Source of the DNA: Pseudomonas sp. GV071
Lineage (GTDB): Bacteria > Pseudomonadota > Gammaproteobacteria > Pseudomonadales > Pseudomonadaceae
Assembly: GCF_003050835.1 (NCBI RefSeq)
Contig: NZ_QAOJ01000018.1
Location: 46,645 to 110,644 of the forward strand
DNA length: 64,000 nt
Reading direction: 5' to 3'
In this document: positions 34,039 to 42,769 of the stretch, piece after piece
Position numbering within the stretch: position 1 is the first letter of the stretch
Layout of the letters: every line of letters begins with the position of its first letter
The notes under the pieces: generated by a model
Told to the model about the DNA's origin: nothing
Seen by the model: the letters and a program-made list of their open reading frames with translations, nothing else
The model's database searches: none
Position numbers and translations under genes: made by a program

Positions 34039-35652
34039 TTAATCGAATAGAGGCTGCAGGGTTTCACGCAGGGTCAGGGTCTGCCGCCACGCGGCGAGTG
34101 CTTCGCGAGGGTGGCGGTTGTTCAGGGCTTCGCTGTCGGGCCAGCCTTCGCGGGCTTCAGAAAAGAGTTCCAGCGGCAGCACTACTGCGAAGGAGCGCAT
34201 GGCCTCGCCCAGGCTGACGTCGTAGGCCGCGCGCGGGTTAACCAGCCAGGCCCGCAGGTAAGGCAGTAAACGACGGCAAAACGCCGCGCTGGGCTGCCCG
34301 TCCAGCGGCGTCGAGGTGTTGACCAGCGCTAGTAACTCGGTAATGCCCAGGCCGCTGTGCTCGCTGGCATGGGCGGCGATCTCCAGCCAGTAACGCTCCT
34401 GCTCCGCGAGCGGCAACAGGGTAAAAAGCGGCTGGCGGTTCACGGTGCGGGCCAGGCGATTACCACTGGCCTCCAGGCGTTCGAGCAGCGCCGTGGCCCA
34501 CGGCACGTTGCCTTCGCGCACCGTGGCCTGGTACCAACCGCGCAGCAGGGCATCGTCCCAGTCGCTGCGACTGGCCACTTGCACCAGCGCCTCGGGTGCA
34601 AGCCCGGTGTGTTCGCTCCACCACTGCAACGGTGCCGCACTCACCACCTGAAACAGCCACCAGGCCCGCTGCCCGAGCCCTTCCCCGCCCGGTACGGCGT
34701 CTTCCAGCTGGTCGTCTTTACCGGCGGCGAAAAACGTTTGCGGCGGCTCGATGTGTACCTGTTGCTCAGGTGCAACAACGTTTGCCAGGCGTTTGAACAA
34801 ACCCTTCAAGCCGCCCGCTTCGCCCGCGGCCTGAGCAATGCTTACGCACTGCGCCAGCCGTTCGCCCATCCGTTGGCCATACGCCGAACCGGGAAGGCGG
34901 GCCAGCAGGTCGACGGCGGCACGCCTGACTTCCTTGCTGCGGTCCTCGCACAGGGCCTCCAGCAGCGGCTCATCGTCTGCACTCAAGCCGTCAATAAAGG
35001 TGCGGGTGAGCGCGGCACGCTCGCGGGCATCCAGTTCCTTCAACGCCGCGTTCAAGCGCGAACGCGCCGTACCGGGGTCGCGCTGACGCAGCGCGCTCAG
35101 GTACACCACCCGCTCATCCAGGCTGCCGAAGGACCAAACGTCGTTATCGATCAGTTGCGAGCGCTCGATGGCCTGCACTTGCCAAAGGCTGTTTTGCGCC
35201 GCCAGCCAGCGCCCCCGTTCGCCCAATACCGGCCCCAGCAAGCTGCGCAGCGGCGCATCGCGGCGCGCTTTTTCCAGCAGGTCGACCAGCAGGTGCGGCG
35301 GCACCCGCCAGTTTTTGCCTGCCAGCTTCAGCAGGCTCAGGTGGCCCAACCGTTCAAAACCTTCGGTGAACACCTGTTCCAACACAGGAATCAACGCGGC
35401 CGGCGGCAGCGCTTGGGTGTCGGGCGCCGCTGCCGGTGGCGCAGCCTCAGCGGCCGGCGGCGGCACCCAGCCCGCCTGCTGACAGATATCCAGCACGGCC
35501 GCAACGCGCAGCAAGCGTGCCTCATCCGGCGCAGACGTGGAGGCAATGGCATCGACCAGAGCGCCCACCGCCCCTTCAATCGGCAACGCCATAAATGCCT
35601 GCTTGCGCGTACCGAGCAACGCATTAATCGCCAGCGAGTCGAGCATGCTCAT
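34039..35652 (-). CDS. DUF5691-family protein
   Basis: 537 residues, a helical repeat-like protein of unknown function. N-terminal helices LAINALLGTRKQAF, a middle with HEAT-like pairs (RERAALTRTFIDGL; SKEVRRAAVDLLARLPGSAYGQRM), and a C-terminal SLGEAMRSFAVVLPLELFSEAREGWP. Start overlaps the SWIM gene's stop (TGATG). The HEAT-like part suggests a scaffold in the complex with the AAA and VWA proteins; that is inference. Confidence 0.82.
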   Translation of the reverse strand: MSMLDSLAINALLGTRKQAFMALPIEGAVGALVDAIASTSAPDEARLLRVAAVLDICQQAGWVPPPAAEAAPPAAAPDTQALPPAALIPVLEQVFTEGFERLGHLSLLKLAGKNWRVPPHLLVDLLEKARRDAPLRSLLGPVLGERGRWLAAQNSLWQVQAIERSQLIDNDVWSFGSLDERVVYLSALRQRDPGTARSRLNAALKELDARERAALTRTFIDGLSADDEPLLEALCEDRSKEVRRAAVDLLARLPGSAYGQRMGERLAQCVSIAQAAGEAGGLKGLFKRLANVVAPEQQVHIEPPQTFFAAGKDDQLEDAVPGGEGLGQRAWWLFQVVSAAPLQWWSEHTGLAPEALVQVASRSDWDDALLRGWYQATVREGNVPWATALLERLEASGNRLARTVNRQPLFTLLPLAEQERYWLEIAAHASEHSGLGITELLALVNTSTPLDGQPSAAFCRRLLPYLRAWLVNPRAAYDVSLGEAMRSFAVVLPLELFSEAREGWPDSEALNNRHPREALAAWRQTLTLRETLQPLFD

Positions 35653-37004
35653 CAGACCGCCTCCCGTGCCGACCAGGCCAGCGCCTGGTCTTGCCATGCC
35701 GTTAGCGGGCGCAGGTAGCTGCCCTCGACGCCCTGATGCCACTCACCGAACACCCGCAGCCGGTGACCACCGGCCAACGCGCACAGCGTCCAACCCTCAC
35801 GGTCAGCCAGCCGCAGCGGCACCCGACCCTCGCCAGGAATACGCAGCTGCCATTGCCCGCTGCTGTCGCACTCGGGCACCCCATCCTCAATGCACAACGG
35901 CTGTGGCGTTGCCCACGGATTGGCGGCCACGGCCTGGGCGATGGTCTCGAACGCGGCACTGGCAGGTGCCGGCGGCAGCGCCATCGGTTCCGTCAACGTT
36001 GGGGCGCCGAGCAACATGGCCCGCAGGGGAAACGCCCCCGGATAAAACGCCAACTCCGCGACAATCACCGAGTCGACCAGAAAAGCCTGATCGAAACGAC
36101 GGGCGCCATGGGCGAAATCCTGCAAGAGTGCAACGCGCCCACTGACGTGGCCTTGCAGCCAAACGCGGCGCAGCCACAGACGCTCGTCCTCATCAACGAA
36201 CTGGCCCAGCACCCGCCACTGATCCGTCACCCCATCACCCTGGCTGGCCACGTCCTCTTTGCTCTGTGGTAAACCTAGGGCCTGGGTCAGGTCCATCTGC
36301 TCGGGCAACGGCAGGCTGGCGAGTTGCCGATACCCATCAATCATCAGCTGCAACCGGCCAAAGGCGCCAAGCAAGCGTGCCGACCAGTCCACGCCGGCCA
36401 CTACTCCACTGCCTGGCACCCGGCTCAGCTCGCGTAAACGCGACGCCACACCGGGCAGTTGTGCATCCACCATGCGCGCGGCAAGGGTGCGCAGGCTGCT
36501 CTCATCGCCGGCCAGCGCGGCCAAGCCTTGGGCCACCTGGTCCTGCAGCCAGCGTTCCAATTCATCCAGGCCGGCGCCCATGCGCTGCAAGCGCTTGGCG
36601 GACACCGCGGGCTCATCCGCGTCGGCAACCTTGCGTTCGCTGACGGCGTTTTTTTTCTGTTCCTGTTTTTCGGCGCGTTGCTGACGGCCTTCCAACCACT
36701 CGCTCACCCAGGCGGGCAAATCGCTGGCGGTGATGGCGGCGCTCTGCTCGGCGCGAATCAACGCCAAGGCAAGGCCATGCTTGCAGGGAAATTTACGGCT
36801 GGGGCAACTGCACTTGAAGGCCACGGCGGCCAGATCGATTTGCACCTGATACGGCTTGCTGCCACTGCCTTTGCATTCGCCCCACAGGGCGTGCTCAGTG
36901 GCGCCGAGGTTCTGCCATTTACTGACATCGAGCAGGCCTTTGGCGGCTTTGGCTGACGCCTCGTCCGGGGCCTGCTGAAGAATGAGTTCGCGGGAAAACT
37001 GCAT
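35652..37004 (-). CDS. SWIM zinc-finger protein
   Basis: 450 residues, first gene of the five-gene unit. A SWIM zinc finger of the form CxC...CxH at residues 63-76 (FKCSCPSRKFPCKHGLAL), preceded by a domain with LWGECKGSGSKPYQVQIDL, followed by a charged linker (EGRQQRAEKQEQKKNAVSERK) and a large C-terminal domain. SWIM fingers bind nucleic acid or protein. I chose ATG 37004 (MQFSRELI); the frame is open 49 codons further but that peptide looks non-native. No clear promoter seen upstream. Confidence 0.85.
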   Translation of the reverse strand: MQFSRELILQQAPDEASAKAAKGLLDVSKWQNLGATEHALWGECKGSGSKPYQVQIDLAAVAFKCSCPSRKFPCKHGLALALIRAEQSAAITASDLPAWVSEWLEGRQQRAEKQEQKKNAVSERKVADADEPAVSAKRLQRMGAGLDELERWLQDQVAQGLAALAGDESSLRTLAARMVDAQLPGVASRLRELSRVPGSGVVAGVDWSARLLGAFGRLQLMIDGYRQLASLPLPEQMDLTQALGLPQSKEDVASQGDGVTDQWRVLGQFVDEDERLWLRRVWLQGHVSGRVALLQDFAHGARRFDQAFLVDSVIVAELAFYPGAFPLRAMLLGAPTLTEPMALPPAPASAAFETIAQAVAANPWATPQPLCIEDGVPECDSSGQWQLRIPGEGRVPLRLADREGWTLCALAGGHRLRVFGEWHQGVEGSYLRPLTAWQDQALAWSAREAV

Positions 37005-37211
37005 AAAGTGCTTACTTGAGTCCGTCCAGTAAGGAGGCGAAGCATGCCACACGTGGGCAGCCAGACAGCGCAGCAACCAGGGATAAGGCAACCCGATAAC
37101 GTAAACCACGCATGACGACATCCTGTCTTCGAATGCTGGCGATACTGCCACTGGCCGGTGGGCCTTGGCTAGCCGGGTTGATGCCGGCCCTGCACTTAAC
37201 CCGCGACTAAC

Positions 37212-38039
37212 TCAGAACGCCTGCGGCATCTCCCCCGCCGCCAACCGGCGATCAATATCCGCAATCACCTGCGGCAACTCATTAATCGTGTCGATCAGGT
37301 AATGCGGCTTCGACCCGGCAAACAACGCCTGAATCCGCACCCGCTCCGCCGCCAGCGTTTCAGGATCGAGCGCCTGATACTGCTCATACGTCAGCCCCAG
37401 GGCATTGCCCGAACACACCAACGCCACCGTCCACATCCCGGCGCTGCGGCCTTCGAGAATGCCCGGCACGGTGTCATCGACCTTCACGCAACTGGCGACG
37501 TCCTTGATGCCCAGGGCAATCACGTTGGCCAGTGCCTGCGCCGGATACGGCCGGCCGTTGGGCACTTCATCGGTGGCCACCACATGGTCAGCCTCATAGC
37601 CATTGTGCTTGGCCAACTCCACCACCTTGGCCATCACCACTGCCGGATAACCCGAGCAGGAACCGATTTTCAGCCCCTGCTGACGCAAGCCGGTAATGGT
37701 CGCCAGGGCGCCGGGAATCAGTGCCGAGTGCAGCGCGATCTTCTCGATCTGCAGCGGCATAAAGCGCTCGTAGATGGCCGTCACGTCATCGTCGCTGGGC
37801 ACCCGGCCAAAGGCTTTTTTGTAGCGCTCGCTGATCGCCGGGATGTCGCACAGGGTGCGGATGTGGTCCCACTTGCCCATGCCCATCGGCCCGCGCGCCT
37901 CTTCAATCGAAACCTGTACGTCGAACTCGGCAAAGGCTTCGACAAAAATCTGGGTCGGCGCAAACGAGCCGAAATCGACGACGGTGCCGGCCCAGTCGAG
38001 GATCACGGCCTGGGTTTTACTGGGGGTGTTGTAGTTCAT
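37212..38039 (-). CDS. phnX: Phosphonoacetaldehyde hydrolase, copy 2
   Basis: 275 residues, same length as copy 1. Has nucleophile motif ILDWAGTVVDFGS, Lys in GPMGMGKWDHIRTLCD and SGYPAVVMAKVVELAKHNGY. It follows phnW by 26 bp on the same strand, the classic AEP degradation pair: PhnW turns AEP and pyruvate into phosphonoacetaldehyde and alanine, PhnX releases phosphate. Differs from copy 1 mainly in the N-terminal ten residues and in residues around ERYKKAFGRVPS. Confidence 0.96.
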   Translation of the reverse strand: MNYNTPSKTQAVILDWAGTVVDFGSFAPTQIFVEAFAEFDVQVSIEEARGPMGMGKWDHIRTLCDIPAISERYKKAFGRVPSDDDVTAIYERFMPLQIEKIALHSALIPGALATITGLRQQGLKIGSCSGYPAVVMAKVVELAKHNGYEADHVVATDEVPNGRPYPAQALANVIALGIKDVASCVKVDDTVPGILEGRSAGMWTVALVCSGNALGLTYEQYQALDPETLAAERVRIQALFAGSKPHYLIDTINELPQVIADIDRRLAAGEMPQAF

Positions 38040-38065
38040 AACAAGGCTTCCGAATAAGGGGGAAA

Positions 38066-39169
38066 TTACAGCGCATTCATCTCGCGCAGCGCTTGGCCAA
38101 TGGCGTCGACAGCGCCTTGCATGCCCTGGCCGTCGACACAGCCGATGCAGCCAACGCGGAAGGTTTCGACCTGGGTCAACTTGCCTGGGTAGAGGATGAA
38201 ACCCTTGGCCTTGACCCGCTCGTAGAAGGTCTTGAAGTCGTAGTGCGGGCTGTCGGGGGCATGGAAGGTGACGATGATCGGCGCCTGGATATCTGCCGCA
38301 ATAAAGCTGTGCAAGCCCAGTTGCTGCATGCCCTCGAGCAGGGTCTGGCAGTTGTTCTGGTAGCGCTGCTGGCGGGCGGCCAAACCGCCCTCCTCGGCGT
38401 ATTGCTGGAGCGCTTCGTGCAGGGCGGCGACCACGTGGGTCGGTGGGGTGAAACGCCACTGGCCGGTCTTGGCCATGTACACATGCTGGTCGTACAGATC
38501 CATCGCCAGCGACGGGCTGTTACCTTCGGCCTGGTCCAGCGCCTGCTTGCTAGCAAACACAAAGCCCATGCCGGGCACGCCTTCCAGGCATTTACCGGAA
38601 GCGGCGATCAGCGCATCGAACGGCACCTCGCGGGCATCAATCGGCAAGGCGCCAAACGAGCTCATGGCATCAATGATCAGACGCTTGCCGTGCTGGGCCA
38701 CCACCTGCGCGATGTCCTGCAGCGGGTTGAGAATGCCGGTGCTGGTTTCGCAATGGATCAGCGCCACGTGGGTGATCGCGCTGTCGGCACGCAGCAAACG
38801 GTCGACATCAGCGCCGGTGGTGGGCTGGTCTTCCGCCGTTTCAAAGGTGCTGAACGCGCGGCCCAGCACACTGCAGATTTTCGCCAGGCGTTGGCCGTAA
38901 GCGCCGTTGACCAGCACCAGCACTTTGCCGTTGCGCGGCACCAGGGTGCCGATGGCCGCCTCCACCGCAAAGGTGCCGCTGCCCTGCAACGGCACGCAGT
39001 AGTGGCTGTCCTGACCATGGAGGATGGCCAGCAACTGTTCCCGCACGCTGGCGGTCATCTGATTGAAATCGCGGTCCCAGGAGCCCCAGTCCATCAGCAT
39101 GGCCTGACGGGTACGGGCGGAGGTGGTAAGCGGGCCTGGGGTCAACAGGATCGGCGCAGTCGGGTTCAT
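38066..39169 (-). CDS. phnW: 2-aminoethylphosphonate:pyruvate aminotransferase
   Basis: 367 residues, fold-type I PLP enzyme. Motifs: ILLTPGPLTTS at the start, PLQGSGTFAVEAAIGT, HCETSTGILNP, cofactor Asp in LIIDAMSSFGALP and Schiff-base Lys in ASGKCLEGVPGMGF; the end RVGCIGCVD is typical for PhnW. Start at 39169 preceded by GAGAA. Divergent from a LysR regulator with 101 bp between. This is the entry enzyme for AEP imported by the two AEP-type transporters. Confidence 0.96.
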   Translation of the reverse strand: MNPTAPILLTPGPLTTSARTRQAMLMDWGSWDRDFNQMTASVREQLLAILHGQDSHYCVPLQGSGTFAVEAAIGTLVPRNGKVLVLVNGAYGQRLAKICSVLGRAFSTFETAEDQPTTGADVDRLLRADSAITHVALIHCETSTGILNPLQDIAQVVAQHGKRLIIDAMSSFGALPIDAREVPFDALIAASGKCLEGVPGMGFVFASKQALDQAEGNSPSLAMDLYDQHVYMAKTGQWRFTPPTHVVAALHEALQQYAEEGGLAARQQRYQNNCQTLLEGMQQLGLHSFIAADIQAPIIVTFHAPDSPHYDFKTFYERVKAKGFILYPGKLTQVETFRVGCIGCVDGQGMQGAVDAIGQALREMNAL

Positions 39170-39270
39170 AACATTCTCGCGGCGGTGGCTGGAGGAGCGA
39201 GCACAGGTTGCAATCACGCCAGCCATCATTCAAATTGCTTGTTCTGATCCCAGCTATAAGTACTGCCGAT

Positions 39271-40131
39271 ATGAATCTGTTCCAGCTCCGCGCCTTCGAC
39301 GCCGTAGCCCGCGAAGGCAGCTTTACCCGCGCCGCTGCGCGCCTGTTCATCAGCCAGCCGGCGGTTACCGGGCACGTGAAAATGCTCGAAGAGCACTACC
39401 AGATCACCCTGCTGCGGCGTACCGCCAGGCGCGTCGAACTCACCGAAGAAGGCACCCGCCTGGCCGCCATCACGCGCGCCATGTTCGGCCTGGTGGAAGA
39501 AGCCCAGGTGCTCCTGGAAGCCAACCGCCAACTGCTCACCGGCCGCCTGGAAGTGGCCGCCGACGGCCCACACCGGGTCATGCCGATGATTGCCCGCCTA
39601 CGGGCCAAATACCCCGGCGTGGTGGTCAACCTGCGCCTGGGCAACGCCCAGGAAACCCTCGCGGCCCTGCTCTCCGAACACGCCGACGTCGCGGTGATGA
39701 CCGAAGTCGAACCGCGCAAAGGCCTGCACCTGCAGGAAATGCCCCCCTCGCAAATCTGCGCCCTGGTGCCCACCGGCCACCCCCTGGCCGGCAAACGCAT
39801 CGACCTCAAGCAACTCGATCAACAGATCATGGTGCTGCGCGAACCCAGCTCCATCACCCGCCGCACGTTCAACCAGGCGTGCGAACAGGCCGGCGTGCAG
39901 CCGCGGGTGTTGCTCGAACTGGATAGCCGCGAGGCCGTGACCGAAGCGGTGGCGGCGGACCTGGGGATTGGCATTGTCTCGTCGGTGGAGCTGAGCCACG
40001 ACCCACGGGTGGTGGCGGTGCCGCTGGTAGGCGATGGGTTGACCAACCGGCATATGCTGGGGTGTCTGGAACGCAGGACAGAGTCGCGGTTGATTGCAGC
40101 GTTTATGGGGATGGCGGGGGATGGGGATTGA
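39271..40131 (+). CDS. LysR-family regulator of phnWX
   Basis: 286 residues. HTH: FDAVAREGSFTRAAARLFISQPAVTGHVKMLE; effector domain with VAADGPHRVMPMIARL, SITRRTFNQACEQAG, SREAVTEAVAADLGIGIV. Divergent from phnW, so the likely activator of phnWX responding to AEP. It resembles the 28542-29423 regulator in layout but its HTH core differs (SQPAVTGHVK vs SQPTLTTQVQ). Start taken at ATG 39271 from the family N-terminus MNLFQLRAF. Confidence 0.9.
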   Translation: MNLFQLRAFDAVAREGSFTRAAARLFISQPAVTGHVKMLEEHYQITLLRRTARRVELTEEGTRLAAITRAMFGLVEEAQVLLEANRQLLTGRLEVAADGPHRVMPMIARLRAKYPGVVVNLRLGNAQETLAALLSEHADVAVMTEVEPRKGLHLQEMPPSQICALVPTGHPLAGKRIDLKQLDQQIMVLREPSSITRRTFNQACEQAGVQPRVLLELDSREAVTEAVAADLGIGIVSSVELSHDPRVVAVPLVGDGLTNRHMLGCLERRTESRLIAAFMGMAGDGD

Positions 40132-40180
40132 GGCGCAGCGGTACGGGAATACTGCTGAGTCCCGGCGGCGAGGGAAATGA

Positions 40181-40310
40181 CGTTACGGTTTGACTGAAAA
40201 CGCGCGACGGCGAAAAGGAACGCAACGATAGAGGCTTGGAGTGGAGTGAGTAACCTCGGCTGTGCGACATCCCCGCGAGCCTACTGCGCAAAATCGCCAA
40301 GGAGCTGAAC
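40181..40310 (+). pseudogene. Decayed RelE/HigB-like toxin remnant
   Basis: Fragments of a toxin C-terminus: RYGLTENAR at 40181-40207, similar to the YGFAKNAR motif of RelE/HigB toxins, and in another frame CDIPASLLRKIAKELN at 40263-40310, ending just before the antitoxin ATG. A frameshift and stop separate them. Supported only by short motif similarity. Confidence 0.4.
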
Positions 40311-40311
40311 C

Positions 40312-40623
40312 ATGGCCCTCACTGAAAAAAAACTGATGGAGCGGGACGCCAAACGAAACATTGGCGAGGAACTTCTCCAGTCCATTCGCGATGTCAAAGC
40401 CGGCCGACGTGGCGCCACTCGCACGATCGAGTTAACCGAAGCCGCAGAGGCGCGCAATAAGACAGGTCTTTCCCAAGCGAAGTTTGCCGAACTGTTGGGC
40501 GTTTCGATCCGCACATTGCAGGAGTGGGAACAGGGGCGCAGAACACCGTCAGGAGCCGCGCGCTCGTTGCTTCATATCGCCGCTTCCAGACCCGATGTTT
40601 TTCGGGATGTATTGACGCAGTAG
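40312..40623 (+). CDS. NadS-like HTH antitoxin, apparently orphan
   Basis: 103 residues. C-terminal XRE helix-turn-helix (LSQAKFAELLGVSIRTLQEWEQGRRTPSGAA), preceded by a NadS-type segment (NIGEELLQSIRDVKAG). Such proteins normally pair with a RelE-like toxin gene just upstream. Here only eroded pieces of a toxin remain, so the antitoxin may be retained as a regulator or as a defence against related toxins. AAGGAG is a good ribosome site. Confidence 0.85.
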   Translation: MALTEKKLMERDAKRNIGEELLQSIRDVKAGRRGATRTIELTEAAEARNKTGLSQAKFAELLGVSIRTLQEWEQGRRTPSGAARSLLHIAASRPDVFRDVLTQ

Positions 40624-40646
40624 CTTTTCAACAACGAGCCGCTGCT

Positions 40647-41012
40647 TTAGCCCTCCAGCTTTAAAACAGCCTTCACCTTGCTGATGAATACGGCAATCTC
40701 GAACGGCTTTTCCAGCACGTCGATAAACAGATCTGGGCGATTGGTGCCGAGGTAAGCATGGGCGCCGCTCATGAGTATGATCGGGGTGTCGCGGTGCGCT
40801 TCACGGGTGCGTACTGCTTCGGCGAATTCAAGCCCGGTCATGCCGGGCATCATGAAATCGGTGACGATCAGATCGGGCCTTTCCCGATCAAGAATCTCCA
40901 AGGCTTTTTGCCCCCGCCCGGTGGTGACCGTGAGGATGCCTTCGTCTTCAAGGGCGAAGCTCAAGATATCCGCGACCAAATACTCGTCGTCAAGAATCAG
41001 CACGGTGCTCAT
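40647..41012 (-). CDS. Stand-alone response regulator receiver
   Basis: 121 residues: a bare CheY-like domain. Acid pocket LDDEY, phosphorylation Asp in LIVTDFMMPGMTG, Thr/Ser switch in IILMSG and Lys in VLEKPFE. No output domain. It is 80 bp downstream of the KaiC-like gene on the same strand, so it may be a partner of that ATPase. No histidine kinase is near. Confidence 0.9.
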   Translation of the reverse strand: MSTVLILDDEYLVADILSFALEDEGILTVTTGRGQKALEILDRERPDLIVTDFMMPGMTGLEFAEAVRTREAHRDTPIILMSGAHAYLGTNRPDLFIDVLEKPFEIAVFISKVKAVLKLEG

Positions 41013-41092
41013 AGCGCGCCTGCCAAGGGGAGCACGTGTGCCAGCCAGGACGCCGTTGTCCCGCTGTTGGTTTTTTTCGCCCAGCGCATACC

Positions 41093-42481
41093 TCAGACCT
41101 TCTTCACTGATATTCCGGGGCCACCCATGACAACTTCCAATAATGAGGGGTCAAACGCGCTATCTCTGATTTTCAGAATGGATAGCTGACGTTGAAGTTC
41201 AGATCCTTTTTGCTCAAAGCGGACGAGCAACAGGTTATCGACAATGCTGGACAGGTCAGGGGCCGGCGCGTCGACCTGGCTGCCCAGCAAGCTTTGGATC
41301 TCCCAGGTCACCAACACGGTTACGCCTCGGGCGCGAAGCTCACCCATCAGCGCGGAGAAAAAATCCAGAACGCGGGTTTTGTCGGCGGCGACCCGGGCCA
41401 TGCCACCCAGGCTATCGATGAATACGCGCTTGATCTGATGCTTCTCCACCCGCTCCAGCAGTTCGTAACCCAACCGATCGATGAGCCCCGCCGTCGTCGG
41501 GTTCCAGGCGATATGCAAGGCGCCGCTGGCCTCCAGGGCAGTGAAATCGTGCCCCAGAGACGCCGCTTTCAGGCGCAGCCGTTGCGGCGACTCATAGAAA
41601 CCAACGTACAGCCCCGGCTCGGTGGCGCTGCACTGCGCCATAAACTGCATGCCAATGGAGGTTTTCCCGGCACCCGACGGGCCGGCGACCAGTGTCACAG
41701 AGGAAGCTGTCAACCCGCCGCCAACGTAACTGTCGAGCGATTCGATACCGCTGCTCAACCGAGTCAGCCGATCACTGTCTGGCTGTGATGGCCGGGCGAA
41801 GAAACTTTCCATACGTGGGTACACGGCAATCCCGCCGTCGTTGATTTCAAACTCGTGCACGCCCGACAAGGCGCCGCTACCACGGGTTTTTCTCAGCTTT
41901 ATGCGTCGTACGGTTCGCGGGCCAACAGACTCTTCACCAATCTCGATCACCCCATCCACCATGGTGTGCTCCGGACTGCCGTCGTCCAGCTGCGAGCTGG
42001 TAAGAAACAGCACCGTGCAGCCGGCAAACGCGGCGTGGCCCTGAAGTTCCGAGATGAATTTTTTCGTGTCGATAGGCAGTTCGGCTTTCGAACGCGCATT
42101 CAACAGGCCATCAAGAATCATGATGGTGGCTTTCTGCCGGCTGATTTCTCGACGCAACAGCTTGACCACATCGTCGAGCCCTTCGTTTTCAAGGGTGTCG
42201 AACGCACTGACAAACTGGATGTTTTCGCCGATTTGGGTTTTGTCGAAAAAGCTCAACGTCGACAGAAAGCTGAACAGCCGATCATGGGGCTCCGCCAACA
42301 GGGTGGCGAACAGCACGCGCCCGCCGCTGTGGACGTGATTGAAGCCGATCTGGTTCGCCAGAATGGTTTTCCCAGAGCCAGGACGCCCCTGAATGATGTA
42401 AGACGCACCTGAAACCAGGCCGCCCTTCAGTAGCGTATCCAGGCCAGCGATTCCAGTGTTGAGGCGTTCTAACTGATGCAA
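41093..42481 (-). CDS. KaiC-like double-domain ATPase
   Basis: 462 residues. Two RecA/KaiC domains with Walker A motifs GRPGSGKT (about residue 32) and GPSGAGKTS (about residue 270). Walker B-like segments are TIMILDGLL and RVFIDSLGG. The KaiC catalytic Glu pair is altered in both domains: ATLLAEPHD in the first (Leu-Ala in place of Glu-Glu) and GFYESPQ in the second (Tyr-Glu). So the ATP turnover mode may differ. Translation begins at a TTG, supported by AGAGG seven bases upstream; no ATG fits. No kaiA or kaiB here. Confidence 0.9.
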   Translation of the reverse strand: MHQLERLNTGIAGLDTLLKGGLVSGASYIIQGRPGSGKTILANQIGFNHVHSGGRVLFATLLAEPHDRLFSFLSTLSFFDKTQIGENIQFVSAFDTLENEGLDDVVKLLRREISRQKATIMILDGLLNARSKAELPIDTKKFISELQGHAAFAGCTVLFLTSSQLDDGSPEHTMVDGVIEIGEESVGPRTVRRIKLRKTRGSGALSGVHEFEINDGGIAVYPRMESFFARPSQPDSDRLTRLSSGIESLDSYVGGGLTASSVTLVAGPSGAGKTSIGMQFMAQCSATEPGLYVGFYESPQRLRLKAASLGHDFTALEASGALHIAWNPTTAGLIDRLGYELLERVEKHQIKRVFIDSLGGMARVAADKTRVLDFFSALMGELRARGVTVLVTWEIQSLLGSQVDAPAPDLSSIVDNLLLVRFEQKGSELQRQLSILKIRDSAFDPSLLEVVMGGPGISVKKV

Positions 42482-42697
42482 ACCAAAATCCTCTGCTGAT
42501 CACAACGGCGAACCCGTTTAGGACGACATTGTTGCCGGTCCAGGCCTCTGTTTCTACCCATTGCTTAACGATTGCAACCTTGCGCACAGCGGCCAAACCC
42601 AAAAACCGCTGCCACCACTCGACGATGTAGCCTCGCCGCAATTGGCTACCGCGTTCTGATCTGATTGCATCGGGGCAAGACAATTCATCTGGAAAAT

Positions 42698-42724
42698 GAA
42701 GGGGACCGGCGTCCCCTTCTTTAT
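42698..42724. terminator. Bidirectional-looking terminator hairpin
   Basis: Nine-base perfect stem GAAGGGGAC / GTCCCCTTC with a 4-base loop, flanked by T-rich sequence on both strands (TTTAT after it on plus, ATTTTCC on minus). Reads as the terminator of the SDR gene (minus), 51 bp after its stop. Confidence 0.7.
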
Positions 42725-42769
42725 GTTCACACCCAGGCACTGCGGACACCGCTCCCCGGTTGCCAAACC

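Noticed and set aside
37005..37151. Upstream extension of the SWIM protein by 49 codons
   Set aside because: The extra peptide looks unlike the family and MQFSRELI is a typical start.
39170..39270. Pho box between phnW and its LysR
   Set aside because: No CTGTCA-like half-site pair was found; the phnWX pair is likely controlled only by substrate through LysR.
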